DNA of 64,000 nucleotides from Phycisphaerae bacterium (GTDB lineage: Bacteria > Chloroflexota > Anaerolineae > 4572-78 > J111), in assembly GCA_028285035.1 (NCBI GenBank), contig JANQQF010000117.1, forward strand, positions 1 through 64,000, read 5' to 3'. Below are positions 45,554-54,695 of the stretch, in pieces. A program made the translations under genes and the position numbers. Below the pieces are notes generated by a model. That model was not told the DNA's origin. It did not search any database and saw only the letters and a list, made by a program, of their open reading frames with translations. How positions within the stretch are numbered: position 1 is the first letter of the stretch; each line of letters starts with the position of its first letter.

Positions 45554-47275
45554 TTACAATCCGTTTGTATCGATTTTGGCTAACTCATTAAGGATTTCAT
45601 CGCTGAGACTATCCAAGTCAAAAATGACATATCCTGGTGAATTATTGTCAAGGGCAGTTTGGATTTCAATGAGCATCTGTTCTGGCGATTTTTGCAAAAC
45701 TGGCTTACTTCTACCTTTGTAGTCAATCAATCCTAAAACAATTCGGTCTGAATTGTCATTCAGATTAGGTTCCCAAGGTGATATGGTTGAAGGTAACTGT
45801 TCCCCCTCATCAACATACGCTCTTGGAATAATTATATCAATGTACTCTTCTTCTAACCAGTCTTGCCAATCTAAAAAATGACCAGTTTGTAATTTTTCGT
45901 GACTGGCATTGACTGTGATTGAAATGGTTACATCAGGATCAGCTACTTTTGCTTTCTGATATACATCTTGGAGTAAGGCGTTGATGTTTTCACTACGATA
46001 AATACGCCACTTTTCCTCAAGTTCTTGATAATCTAATTTGTCGAACTGGAGATCACTGATTGGGAGAATAGGGTGTTTGGCAATTGGTACCAAAAAGCCT
46101 ACCTCTTGGAAGTGTCCTTCAATGGTTCGCATCCCTGTGATTGCTTGAATATCTTTATTTCCAATCGACAAAGTTGGCCCATCAATGAAAATAACCTTGC
46201 CCCCAGCTTGGACAAATTTGGATAAATTTGCTGCAACATCAGAAGATATAGTGTATATATTGGGCATCACCAAGATGCTGTTTGACGGTATATCAGGAAT
46301 TGTATTTTCCGCAATGACTAAGGGAGCATACCCGAGATCATCAAACCAATCTTGGGTTTTTTCTAGACCCATTGACCCATTTGTTTCGGACTTTAGTAAC
46401 AGAAGCCTTGTCTCAGCGTCAGAGAAATGATCGATACTCCGCTTTATAATATTACTGGCAGCAGCAATTTGGCGTTTTGTTGCATCCCAGTTGAACGTAA
46501 TAACCGTTCCCTCGCCATGTTGATTTATCAATAGGGCGGGCGTGCCATTATCAAACATCGCCAAAGTTTGGGCTGTGACAACCCCACCTAAAGCATTCCC
46601 CTTAAATTCTCCATAGGCTGGGAGGTCAGGGTAACGTAAAATATCTAGGTCGATATTATTTTTATTTGTAAATGATTGACTTGTATGGGGGTCAAACGTC
46701 CAATCAGCGTCAGGATAACGTAAATAATCAAAATGAACCCCATCTACATCATAATTGTTAATAATGTCCAAGACCATATTGCCAATAAAGTCTCGAACGT
46801 CTTCACGATTGTAATTTAGCCAAGTACTTGTTTGTCCATCGGGGCCAATCATTGTCCAATCAGGATTTTCACCAAGGACAGGGCTATACTTTCCCTTACC
46901 TGCGCCAAAACCACCGGTGACGACCCAAGCATGAACAGCAATGTTACGCTTGTGGGCCTGGTCTATGAAATAGGCGAGAGGGTTGTAATCTTCAGTGACT
47001 TTGGGCGCCTTTGTAAGTAAATCGCTGTCATAATATGAATGACCATAAGCCACGACATTAATGAAGACAGTATTGAAATTACCTTTTTCTACCCGAGCCA
47101 ACATAGCATCTGTTTCTGTTTGAGTGCGTAATGATTTTGCCTGCACCCAAACCCCCCGCAGGGTAGCGTTTGATGTATTAACTGTTTGTACGTTCTGTGC
47201 AGAATTCGTACACCCAGTCAAAAGTATGAAAATTGATAAAAAAAGTAGTGTGAAATTAGTGCGTTTTCTGTTCAT
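45554..47275 (-). CDS. GHL10-type lipoprotein with a GATase-like insert
   Basis: The protein has 573 residues. It starts with a lipoprotein signal (MNRKRTNFTLLFLSIFILLTG followed by Cys22). The front of the TIM barrel has LRGVWVQAKSLRTQTETDAM and NNYDVDGVHFDYLRYPD (about 190), as in PF02638-like glycosidases. Residues about 215-400 form an alpha/beta insert with NSILVMPNIYTISSDVAANL and FVQAGGKVIFIDGP, like the class I glutamine amidotransferase fold. The barrel resumes from about 410 (PDVTISITVNASHEKL, YIDIIIPRAYVDEG). A surface-bound glycosidase acting on EPS is likely. The gene lies between two GT4 genes. Confidence 0.78.
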   Translation of the reverse strand: MNRKRTNFTLLFLSIFILLTGCTNSAQNVQTVNTSNATLRGVWVQAKSLRTQTETDAMLARVEKGNFNTVFINVVAYGHSYYDSDLLTKAPKVTEDYNPLAYFIDQAHKRNIAVHAWVVTGGFGAGKGKYSPVLGENPDWTMIGPDGQTSTWLNYNREDVRDFIGNMVLDIINNYDVDGVHFDYLRYPDADWTFDPHTSQSFTNKNNIDLDILRYPDLPAYGEFKGNALGGVVTAQTLAMFDNGTPALLINQHGEGTVITFNWDATKRQIAAASNIIKRSIDHFSDAETRLLLLKSETNGSMGLEKTQDWFDDLGYAPLVIAENTIPDIPSNSILVMPNIYTISSDVAANLSKFVQAGGKVIFIDGPTLSIGNKDIQAITGMRTIEGHFQEVGFLVPIAKHPILPISDLQFDKLDYQELEEKWRIYRSENINALLQDVYQKAKVADPDVTISITVNASHEKLQTGHFLDWQDWLEEEYIDIIIPRAYVDEGEQLPSTISPWEPNLNDNSDRIVLGLIDYKGRSKPVLQKSPEQMLIEIQTALDNNSPGYVIFDLDSLSDEILNELAKIDTNGL

Positions 47276-47289
47276 GATGAAAATGTAAT

Positions 47290-48507
47290 TTATGGATGAT
47301 TACTAGTTTGAGGGACATTAGATGTAATTGATTGTTTTTGTAAAGTGCTATGATAAAGAGTAATAAATCTTTCGGTAATGCTGTCGATTGAATATTCTTC
47401 AAGAATAAGTTTACGAGCGGCTCTACCTAATTTTTCTCTTAAATCATTATCAGTCGCCAGTAAAATGATAGCTTCAGATAAGCTCTGAGGGTCATCAACT
47501 TCAGCTAATAAACCATTTTTTTTGTTTTCAATCAGGGCTTTGTTGGCGGGAATATTAGAAACGATAGACGGTAACCCACAAGCCATACCTTCCAAAAGAG
47601 CGTTTGACATACCCTCAGCTCTAGATGGTAGGACAAAAATATCGCTTTCGTGAAGAATGGGATATACATTATCAACCTGTCCGAAAAATGTTACTTTATC
47701 TGCAATGCCTAAAGTTTTGGCTTTGTTTTCAAGCGTATCTTTGATAGGTCCGGTGCCAACTAACTGAAGCTGAAGATTGACTGAGAGATTTTGTTCAAGG
47801 GCCTGATGAAACGCATCAAGTAAGGTTTCGACACCCTTTTGTGGATGTAAGCGTCCTACGAATGTAATCTTTACTTCATCAGAGGTAGAATAGTCTGATT
47901 TAAAGGGGATATCATCGGTCTCAACACCATTAGGCATACGAAAAATTCTATCAGGCTCAATATCAATATTTTTTAATTCCGTCACAACATCTTCATTTAA
48001 TGCAATATACACATCAATATCTTTGAATTTGTTTAGCATCAACTGGCTACCCATGACGCTTTGTTGGGCTTGCATTCGAGCGATATCACCCCACGTTGGT
48101 CCACTCGCCATTGGCCGGGCTAATGTTTTTTTATTGAGGAATTTTCCAGCAATTGAGGTAATAAAGGCGCTTTGCATTGCTGAATGACAATGGATGAAGT
48201 TGTATTTGTTACGATGACGCCACAAATAAACGAGCAACATCGCCAGATAGCTATAGTGACCAAATTTCCGGACACCTCGGATATTGAACATCCCCCAACA
48301 AGTAAAAACACGGTAGACAGGAATTCCGTTGACAATTTCGTGAGATGGTTCTCCCCATTTCCATTGCCCAGTCACTAACCTAACATCAAGACCAGAGCCA
48401 ATAAGCTTTTGTGCTAATTTATTGATTTGTCGCTCTGCCCCGCCAATAGGCCGATCTTTGTTATAAAAATATTCAAGGACAATGACTAATTGGATATCCT
48501 GTTTCAT
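47290..48507 (-). CDS. GT4 glycosyltransferase
   Basis: The protein has 405 residues. It begins LVIVLEYFYNKDRPIGGAER, a common GT4 acceptor-side pattern. The donor half shows ITFVGRLHPQKGVETLLDAF (about 217) and the E-x7-E motif EGMSNALLE (about 298). It adds a sugar of the repeat unit. The start ATG at 48507 lies 89 bases after the polymerase gene ends, and the gene belongs to the EPS run. Confidence 0.87.
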   Translation of the reverse strand: MKQDIQLVIVLEYFYNKDRPIGGAERQINKLAQKLIGSGLDVRLVTGQWKWGEPSHEIVNGIPVYRVFTCWGMFNIRGVRKFGHYSYLAMLLVYLWRHRNKYNFIHCHSAMQSAFITSIAGKFLNKKTLARPMASGPTWGDIARMQAQQSVMGSQLMLNKFKDIDVYIALNEDVVTELKNIDIEPDRIFRMPNGVETDDIPFKSDYSTSDEVKITFVGRLHPQKGVETLLDAFHQALEQNLSVNLQLQLVGTGPIKDTLENKAKTLGIADKVTFFGQVDNVYPILHESDIFVLPSRAEGMSNALLEGMACGLPSIVSNIPANKALIENKKNGLLAEVDDPQSLSEAIILLATDNDLREKLGRAARKLILEEYSIDSITERFITLYHSTLQKQSITSNVPQTSNHP

Positions 48508-48596
48508 AGCGTAGCGTACCTGATTTGCTTATGTTTATATAAATCAAGAGATAAAAATCTATTTAGGTATTAATGGATTGAGCTAAAACAGGCTGA

Positions 48597-50162
48597 CTAG
48601 TTTGTATTTTCAGCCAGTAAAGGATTACCAGAAGCTAATTGGCTCTTACTTCTATACATCCAGGCAGGTAAACCTGTATCTGATGGTTCTAAGTATTCCT
48701 CGGTGATATTGGCAATGAAAGCCTGACTCATCCACCAGACCGTGAAGATAAAGTTGTCACTGTCCGTGTCTGAAAAACTCCCAGAGACGACACGGAATAT
48801 AAGATTAAACCAAAATATCGCTAGGAGGTTTCTTCCCATAAATTCGTCTGCAGGAATTCTATTCCAGACTTTAATAGTGAGATAAAGAAGCCAAAAGAAC
48901 GGGAAAAAGTGAAATCCAAACCCCACTATACCTCGTTCAGCCAGGACGGTGAACCAGGTATTGTGTGAGGTGAAATCTTTATTTCCAAGAGAGAAGTTTG
49001 CTACTCGTCTGTAAAATTGTCGATCATGTTCGTCATATTGCCCGTATCCCCAACCAAATAGAGGGCGGGCTTTTATCATTTCGTACGACGCCGCATAAAT
49101 AACATATCGGGTATTTACGTTCTCGTCATCATTTAAACGCTCATCAGCGAATTCAAATTGCGCGGCCAAGACAGTTACAGCCAAAACAGACATAAGGCCC
49201 ATCATTATAATAGTAAGACGAGCCATTATTTTTGGATATAGGAAAAATAATCCCATAACAACAATGAGGGCAGATAACCAACTACCACGGCTAAAGGATA
49301 AAAAGATATCAAGCTGACTTAAGCCAAAGAATATGAAATAAGTAAATTGCGAGAATTTAGTCTGAGCTCTAACCCCTGCGTAAAAGGCAAACAGCCCGTA
49401 CCACATCATACCAATTGTAAAACCGCCGTAGGTGAAAAATGTCCCTTGAGCTCGAAACCCTGTTAGTCTGTTGACGTACATGTCGGGGAGAAATTGAGGC
49501 GCAAGCCAAGATAATAGGGCGATGACTGTATTAAACCCAATGATAGCACAAGCGATTGGCGCAAAGATTTTTAATTGCTCTTCTTTTGGAGATAGAAAAC
49601 GAATAATCCAGAAAGCACAAAATGGCACAAAAAATCGGTCATACGCAAAATAAATCTGTGGTAAAGGATTGTTGGGAAAAAAGTAGAAAATATGGATGAA
49701 TATAATGGCTAAAGAACCTACCATTGCAAAGTCAAGCCGACTAAGTTTAATGGTAGCTTCTTTTTTGATCCTCAATTGGTTGGCCATTAGAACAATCATT
49801 AGGGCTGCTGGAAACATGGCCCGATGAACTGCCCAAAAAACAGCTCTAAAAGCGGCGTCGGGGGTAACTTGAATGAATGGGGCAAGCGCAAACCAAATAA
49901 TAAGCGAGCTAATTGGGTATTGTAAGAAAAGAATTGTGACCGGAATTGCCGCGATAATCCCTAGCGATAGGTGCCAATCGCCTGTGACGATGGTTTGGGC
50001 TAATGAAAAGGACATCACAATACCAAGTACAAGTGGAAACCAATACACCGTATATCTTAATTGCCAGAAGTATATCCACTCTTTACGACGTATCGCTCGT
50101 AACATCTCACTAAAATTGAGGGTACCTGAGTCTCGTAATTGGTTTAATTGTTCTGTCAGCAT
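48597..50162 (-). CDS. O-antigen ligase/polymerase family membrane protein (Wzy-like)
   Basis: The protein has 521 residues with about ten to twelve hydrophobic helices. The periplasmic-loop region of the Wzy_C family is seen in YEMIKARPLFGWGYGQYDEH (about 365-385), followed by TSHNTWFTVLAERGIVGFGF. In Wzx/Wzy systems this enzyme polymerises lipid-linked repeat units outside the membrane. A ligase role is less likely without an outer membrane. The N-terminus has a long cytoplasmic-looking start and is directly downstream of the flippase gene. Confidence 0.82.
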   Translation of the reverse strand: MLTEQLNQLRDSGTLNFSEMLRAIRRKEWIYFWQLRYTVYWFPLVLGIVMSFSLAQTIVTGDWHLSLGIIAAIPVTILFLQYPISSLIIWFALAPFIQVTPDAAFRAVFWAVHRAMFPAALMIVLMANQLRIKKEATIKLSRLDFAMVGSLAIIFIHIFYFFPNNPLPQIYFAYDRFFVPFCAFWIIRFLSPKEEQLKIFAPIACAIIGFNTVIALLSWLAPQFLPDMYVNRLTGFRAQGTFFTYGGFTIGMMWYGLFAFYAGVRAQTKFSQFTYFIFFGLSQLDIFLSFSRGSWLSALIVVMGLFFLYPKIMARLTIIMMGLMSVLAVTVLAAQFEFADERLNDDENVNTRYVIYAASYEMIKARPLFGWGYGQYDEHDRQFYRRVANFSLGNKDFTSHNTWFTVLAERGIVGFGFHFFPFFWLLYLTIKVWNRIPADEFMGRNLLAIFWFNLIFRVVSGSFSDTDSDNFIFTVWWMSQAFIANITEEYLEPSDTGLPAWMYRSKSQLASGNPLLAENTN

Positions 50163-50176
50163 AGCATCAACCCAAC

Positions 50177-51739
50177 TTATTTTCGTTTCAACTTAAATCG
50201 TACGAGCATTTTATCGAGAATTAATTGGTCTTCGTCCGAGAGTTTCAATGCCCAGATCATACCAATATAGATGATTGCCATAGTTGGGGCTAAAATAAGA
50301 AATTGCCAAAATGGAAAATCTATCAAGACATTTAAGGTCAAAAGATAAGTAAATCCTACAGCAACAAGCCCAGCAAATAATGGTTTTATGAGTGACTTAT
50401 TAAAAGGTAGTAAGCCAGGAATAATAAAATATACTTGAATGAGGCGAAGAATGTTATTAAGAATAACTGTTAAAGCGCCTGCCCACGCAGCGCCTAGAAG
50501 TTGGTACTGGGGAATAAGAAGCAAGTCTAATATAATCGTTGAAATTAAGTAGATTATCGAGTTTACCAAACTGAGCTTTGAATAGCCGCTCATGTTAATG
50601 ACAACCCCACAGACACCGGTTGCAGCATGGAATAAATTGCCACTGGCCAAGATGATGAGGCCAAACTCCCCTACTGTAAAATCGCTCCCAAAAATACTAA
50701 GTAAAGGTCTGCCGAATAAAACGATTGTTAGAAAAATGGGAAGGTTAAACGTGATTGACCATTTTGTAATTGTTTGATAATAGGTCTTTAATTCGTCATA
50801 TTTACCTTGGCTATATAGCTCTGAAATGACAGGAACGGAAATCCGACGTAAGGATGCAAAAAATAGGTTTCCTACTTCACTTACTCGTAATATGGCGGTA
50901 TAGACACCAACGTCAGCAACTACCCCGAAAATACCCAAAGCTAATGTCTCTAAACGACCACCAAAGCTGCCAATTAGCTTTGATAAGTAAAGAGGCAAAG
51001 CAAAGCCATATAACTCCTGTATATTTCGATCAGCACTGTTAACGGGACGGTTGAGTGGAAATAAACGATGAACAAAATACAAAAACATGAAAAAGGCAAT
51101 CACCCAGCCAACTAAGTAGCTAGCTGCAACACCCGTTACCCCAAATCCAACAATGAGGAGCAAAACTGTTAACACTAATTTAATTACATTAAAAGAGACA
51201 TCTAGAGTGTAGACCTCATACTGTAATTGTTTGAAGCCTTGGGCGACAACGGCTAACAGTCGAGTAAATGCCATGAAAGGAATTGAAAGTGTAACAATTT
51301 GGAGAACAGGCAACAGAGCTGGTTCCTCAAAAATTGTATTTGAAACATAGTCACCAGCTATGAATAAAACAATGGTCATTAAGATGCTGAGAAGAATGGG
51401 AATCCCAATACCAAGTTGAATCGTGCCCCATATCTTTGCATCATCTTTTTCAGCATAGGCAATTGAAACGTAGCGAGCAATCCCGCTGGTCATACCCAAA
51501 TAACTGAAAATTGCTAAAAACCCAGTCACACTCAAGGCAAGACTATAAAGGCCAAATTGCTCTGCACCCAGTAAACGCCCAATAATAATGCTAAAGATAA
51601 GGCTACTGCCATAATTAAACAGCTTGCCTATAAAAGCAATACCACCACCTTTGGCAGCGGTGATGATATTTTGATTAGATGAAGAAGAATGCGAAGAGTC
51701 GACCTCCGGGGTGGGAGGTGATGACGTCGTTTGGCTCAT
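50177..51739 (-). CDS. Polysaccharide flippase (Wzx/MOP superfamily)
   Basis: The protein has about 520 residues with roughly 14 hydrophobic helices. It shows the MOP-type front AKGGGIAFIGKLFNYGSSLI and ILRVSEVGNLFFASLRRIS mid-region. The ATG at 51739 (MSQTTSSPPTPEV) is chosen because a TTG at 51796 would overlap the upstream gene by 35 bases; AGGAA lies 12 bases before it. It moves undecaprenyl-linked repeat units across the membrane. A short Ser/Pro-rich tail precedes the first helix. Confidence 0.85.
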   Translation of the reverse strand: MSQTTSSPPTPEVDSSHSSSSNQNIITAAKGGGIAFIGKLFNYGSSLIFSIIIGRLLGAEQFGLYSLALSVTGFLAIFSYLGMTSGIARYVSIAYAEKDDAKIWGTIQLGIGIPILLSILMTIVLFIAGDYVSNTIFEEPALLPVLQIVTLSIPFMAFTRLLAVVAQGFKQLQYEVYTLDVSFNVIKLVLTVLLLIVGFGVTGVAASYLVGWVIAFFMFLYFVHRLFPLNRPVNSADRNIQELYGFALPLYLSKLIGSFGGRLETLALGIFGVVADVGVYTAILRVSEVGNLFFASLRRISVPVISELYSQGKYDELKTYYQTITKWSITFNLPIFLTIVLFGRPLLSIFGSDFTVGEFGLIILASGNLFHAATGVCGVVINMSGYSKLSLVNSIIYLISTIILDLLLIPQYQLLGAAWAGALTVILNNILRLIQVYFIIPGLLPFNKSLIKPLFAGLVAVGFTYLLTLNVLIDFPFWQFLILAPTMAIIYIGMIWALKLSDEDQLILDKMLVRFKLKRK

Positions 51740-51761
51740 CGAGTTATGAATTCCTGGTTCG

Positions 51762-54695
51762 TTATTTTTTCCGACGGCGTGACTGCCAAATAGCAACCGC
51801 GAAAATAGCTGTGACAGCGACTAAATTTCCAATTATCATTGGGATAAGCCAAAAAGGTTGAGCCGATGAGGTCGAAGAGGATGTTTCAGTTTGTTCAGAT
51901 GATGAAGGATCAGCTGATGAGGAAACAGTTGTTGGTTGTGTCGACGCAATTGAAGTGGTCGGCGTAGTGCTTAGAGTGACTGAAGTTTCATTCGTTTGTG
52001 TAATGACAGCTTCAGGAATTGTTTCTACGATTGCTTGACTGACCCCTCTACTCAGTAAGCCAACAGTGTTAACAGATTGGATGCGCTCATTTTGTACAAA
52101 GACTAATTGATCTCTGAATTCTCTAGGCCTTGCAATGGTTGTTTCCACAGCCAAAAGTACACCATCATCCGTTGTTCCTGTTGTTGCTAAAAAGGCTAGA
52201 TTTTCATTCCATAACGAAGGAACCAATTCTATTAATCCGAGAGCTACATCAGGATTGCTTCGAAAAACAACATCTCCGATTTTGTGTTGAATTTCATCAG
52301 AGCTTGGGATGAATGGCTGAGGAAGCTCATTATTCATCTGTTGGATAAATGTATTGCTAGTTGGGCGACCAATAGCAATGATATGATAATCTTCAAGCGA
52401 TTTTTCTTCATTGGACAATTGGTCATTAAATGTTGCTGTTAACAACATCAAGTCCCCATCAACAGAGGCTCCGAGAATAGAAGCTAAGCCAATTGCTTTT
52501 TCCCATTGTGCCTTCGTCGAGGGTGAGGGAAGGGCAAAAAGTACATTGTCTAATGAATTTTGCTCATTGAATGGGTACGGAAAATTTGCTAAATCGAGTG
52601 GAACGTCTCTAGGGGTAGTATTGTTTAGAGCAATATTTGAGTCGGACTGAATAGTCAACCAAGCATTAGTGATTTGTGAACTTTCACAATCTTCACTCAG
52701 TGGTTCAAGATTTGCGATGACACTAATTCTATTGGATCGACCAGGGTTGAAGGGGGCATTAGATAAATCTACTTCAAATTCCCCATCAATAGCTGTCTCT
52801 TCTGTTAATGGAAAAGAGGCAATAGGACTCCGATTAATTTCTACAGATAAACTTGAACTGGCTAAGTCGATAACTTGTGAATGATAGAAGAATAAATCGA
52901 GTTTATCATCTCTGTTTGGTTGCCATCCGTAGGGTAGTGTAATTAGGTAATTTTGAACTTGTCCTAAAACACCTTCAAGCGTTCTATCATTGTAGCCTAA
53001 ATCCTCAAATGTACGATTTGTTGGGAGTAAGGCTATATCTTGTACTTCATCTGGAAAATTAATGTTTTGAACAAATGCAACTGGCCCACTAACATTAGGG
53101 AGTTGAGTCTCTGTGCCTAGAGCCAGACTAGCTTTCTCAACAGCCTTCTCGCTTAAACCCGTAAAAATTAGCACAGCTCGATCATCATTCCAAGGAGAAA
53201 TAATCTCTTGAATGATCCCATCTTCCTCGGCAACAGCTTCTCCGTTGTAAGTAAAGAAATAATTACTTAAGTCTCCATTATTGACGATTACTTCCTCATC
53301 AGGTGATGCTATGTCGCTTAAAGTTGTATACAACGTATTGACATTTACAGGACCTGTGTCTTCTTGAATTAATGTGACTGTATTGTCAAGTTGAAGATCT
53401 TCTTCTACTAATAAACCTGGTGTGGTAGTTAGATCCAAAGTAAATGTTGCAGTTTCATCTTGTTCTAACGAAACATCCCAGGAAACCAGTCCATCAGGCG
53501 TTGCCTGGCAAGATGGATCACAATCTGCGATTTGTGTAAATTTTGGGATTCGATCTAGGACTGTAAATGATGCTTCATCATCTGTTGTATTTGTAACAGT
53601 TATAATGTAGCTAAATATTTGATCAAGCGAAATATTGGCAGGGCCTTGACTGATTAATGTAAATTGGCGCTCAACAAAAGGAACGGGAAGTTCAATTGTT
53701 TCATTGAGTAAAGAGAATACTTGATAGTCATCGGGCTGACCAATAAGAACTAGGTGTTCGTCAAATACTGCACGGGGATCAGATAAAGTATCTGTTAACT
53801 CTACATCGGTAGTTGTGCTGATGGGTAATTGATTATTGGTTAACTGCCCTAATTTTGCTCCGGCACGAATGACATTAGTTGCTCCGACATCCGTTAGAGT
53901 GTCTGGAAGAACAAAAAATGTATTATCAGAGGCAAAGTTCGATTGCTGGAACAAAGGTGCTGGATAATCGGCTAAATCTGGAATGAGTTCTTTGCGATCA
54001 TAATTTAGTTGTACTCTAGATGTTGAAGCGTGAACTACAACTTCAGCTTCATGGGGGATTTGACAGACAAAGTTAGCACTAAAAATAAGATCTATTTCCT
54101 GGAGAGTTTGTTCTGGATTTTGAAATGCTGAAGCAGGTAACGAAATTTCAAATAATCTATTCTCAAACTCTTCTTCAATAGAAATCGTTCTGATAAGCTG
54201 TTTATTTACAAATATTGCGAGATCCCCAAATGCACCGGGCGTCTCCAAAGTTGCATCAAGTGGTCGAAATTGATAGCTTAAATCAAGAAGTAAAATATTT
54301 TCCTCTCCCACAATTTCCCAATTTTGAGGTACTCGAAATTCGTAAGTAACTGCACCCACAGGACTAGCCAATACAGTATCGCTGTAATCAATAGCCTCAA
54401 GTGAGAAATTTAGGGTTGAGCCATTATTTTGTAAAGGAGGAATAAAATCTGCTGGGGTAACAGTAGGTGTAATTTCTTCTGTTACCTGAGATGAGCTTTC
54501 TAATGTGGCTGTAGTTGTAGGTGTCACCTGAATGGCAGGTACAATTTCATTTCTATCTAATTCAGGCCGAAATTCTTTGGAAAAGGCTGGACTAGCACTC
54601 ATCCAAAAAAGTAGTGTACTTGAAATTACCAACAGTGGAACAAAAATTGCTCCCAAAGAACGCAATAGAGGCTTAAGATGTAATGAGTTATTCAT
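51762..54695 (-). CDS. BcsB-like exopolysaccharide secretion protein with a DUF11-type insert
   Basis: The protein has 977 residues. A signal segment (about 15-40) leads to a long extracytoplasmic region that resembles BcsB (cellulose synthase regulatory subunit): jelly-roll modules with LIFSANFVCQIPHEAEVVVH and, later, TNAWLTIQSDSNIALNN, and an Asn/Pro/Tyr-rich LANFPYPFNEQNSLDN. Residues about 335-450 form a DUF11/CARDB-like beta domain (FSYIITVTNTTDDEA) set inside the BcsB part. A C-terminal helix (about 945-965) and RRRKK tail anchor it in the membrane. No BcsA is in the window. It overlaps the Wzz gene by eight bases. Confidence 0.78.
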   Translation of the reverse strand: MNNSLHLKPLLRSLGAIFVPLLVISSTLLFWMSASPAFSKEFRPELDRNEIVPAIQVTPTTTATLESSSQVTEEITPTVTPADFIPPLQNNGSTLNFSLEAIDYSDTVLASPVGAVTYEFRVPQNWEIVGEENILLLDLSYQFRPLDATLETPGAFGDLAIFVNKQLIRTISIEEEFENRLFEISLPASAFQNPEQTLQEIDLIFSANFVCQIPHEAEVVVHASTSRVQLNYDRKELIPDLADYPAPLFQQSNFASDNTFFVLPDTLTDVGATNVIRAGAKLGQLTNNQLPISTTTDVELTDTLSDPRAVFDEHLVLIGQPDDYQVFSLLNETIELPVPFVERQFTLISQGPANISLDQIFSYIITVTNTTDDEASFTVLDRIPKFTQIADCDPSCQATPDGLVSWDVSLEQDETATFTLDLTTTPGLLVEEDLQLDNTVTLIQEDTGPVNVNTLYTTLSDIASPDEEVIVNNGDLSNYFFTYNGEAVAEEDGIIQEIISPWNDDRAVLIFTGLSEKAVEKASLALGTETQLPNVSGPVAFVQNINFPDEVQDIALLPTNRTFEDLGYNDRTLEGVLGQVQNYLITLPYGWQPNRDDKLDLFFYHSQVIDLASSSLSVEINRSPIASFPLTEETAIDGEFEVDLSNAPFNPGRSNRISVIANLEPLSEDCESSQITNAWLTIQSDSNIALNNTTPRDVPLDLANFPYPFNEQNSLDNVLFALPSPSTKAQWEKAIGLASILGASVDGDLMLLTATFNDQLSNEEKSLEDYHIIAIGRPTSNTFIQQMNNELPQPFIPSSDEIQHKIGDVVFRSNPDVALGLIELVPSLWNENLAFLATTGTTDDGVLLAVETTIARPREFRDQLVFVQNERIQSVNTVGLLSRGVSQAIVETIPEAVITQTNETSVTLSTTPTTSIASTQPTTVSSSADPSSSEQTETSSSTSSAQPFWLIPMIIGNLVAVTAIFAVAIWQSRRRKK

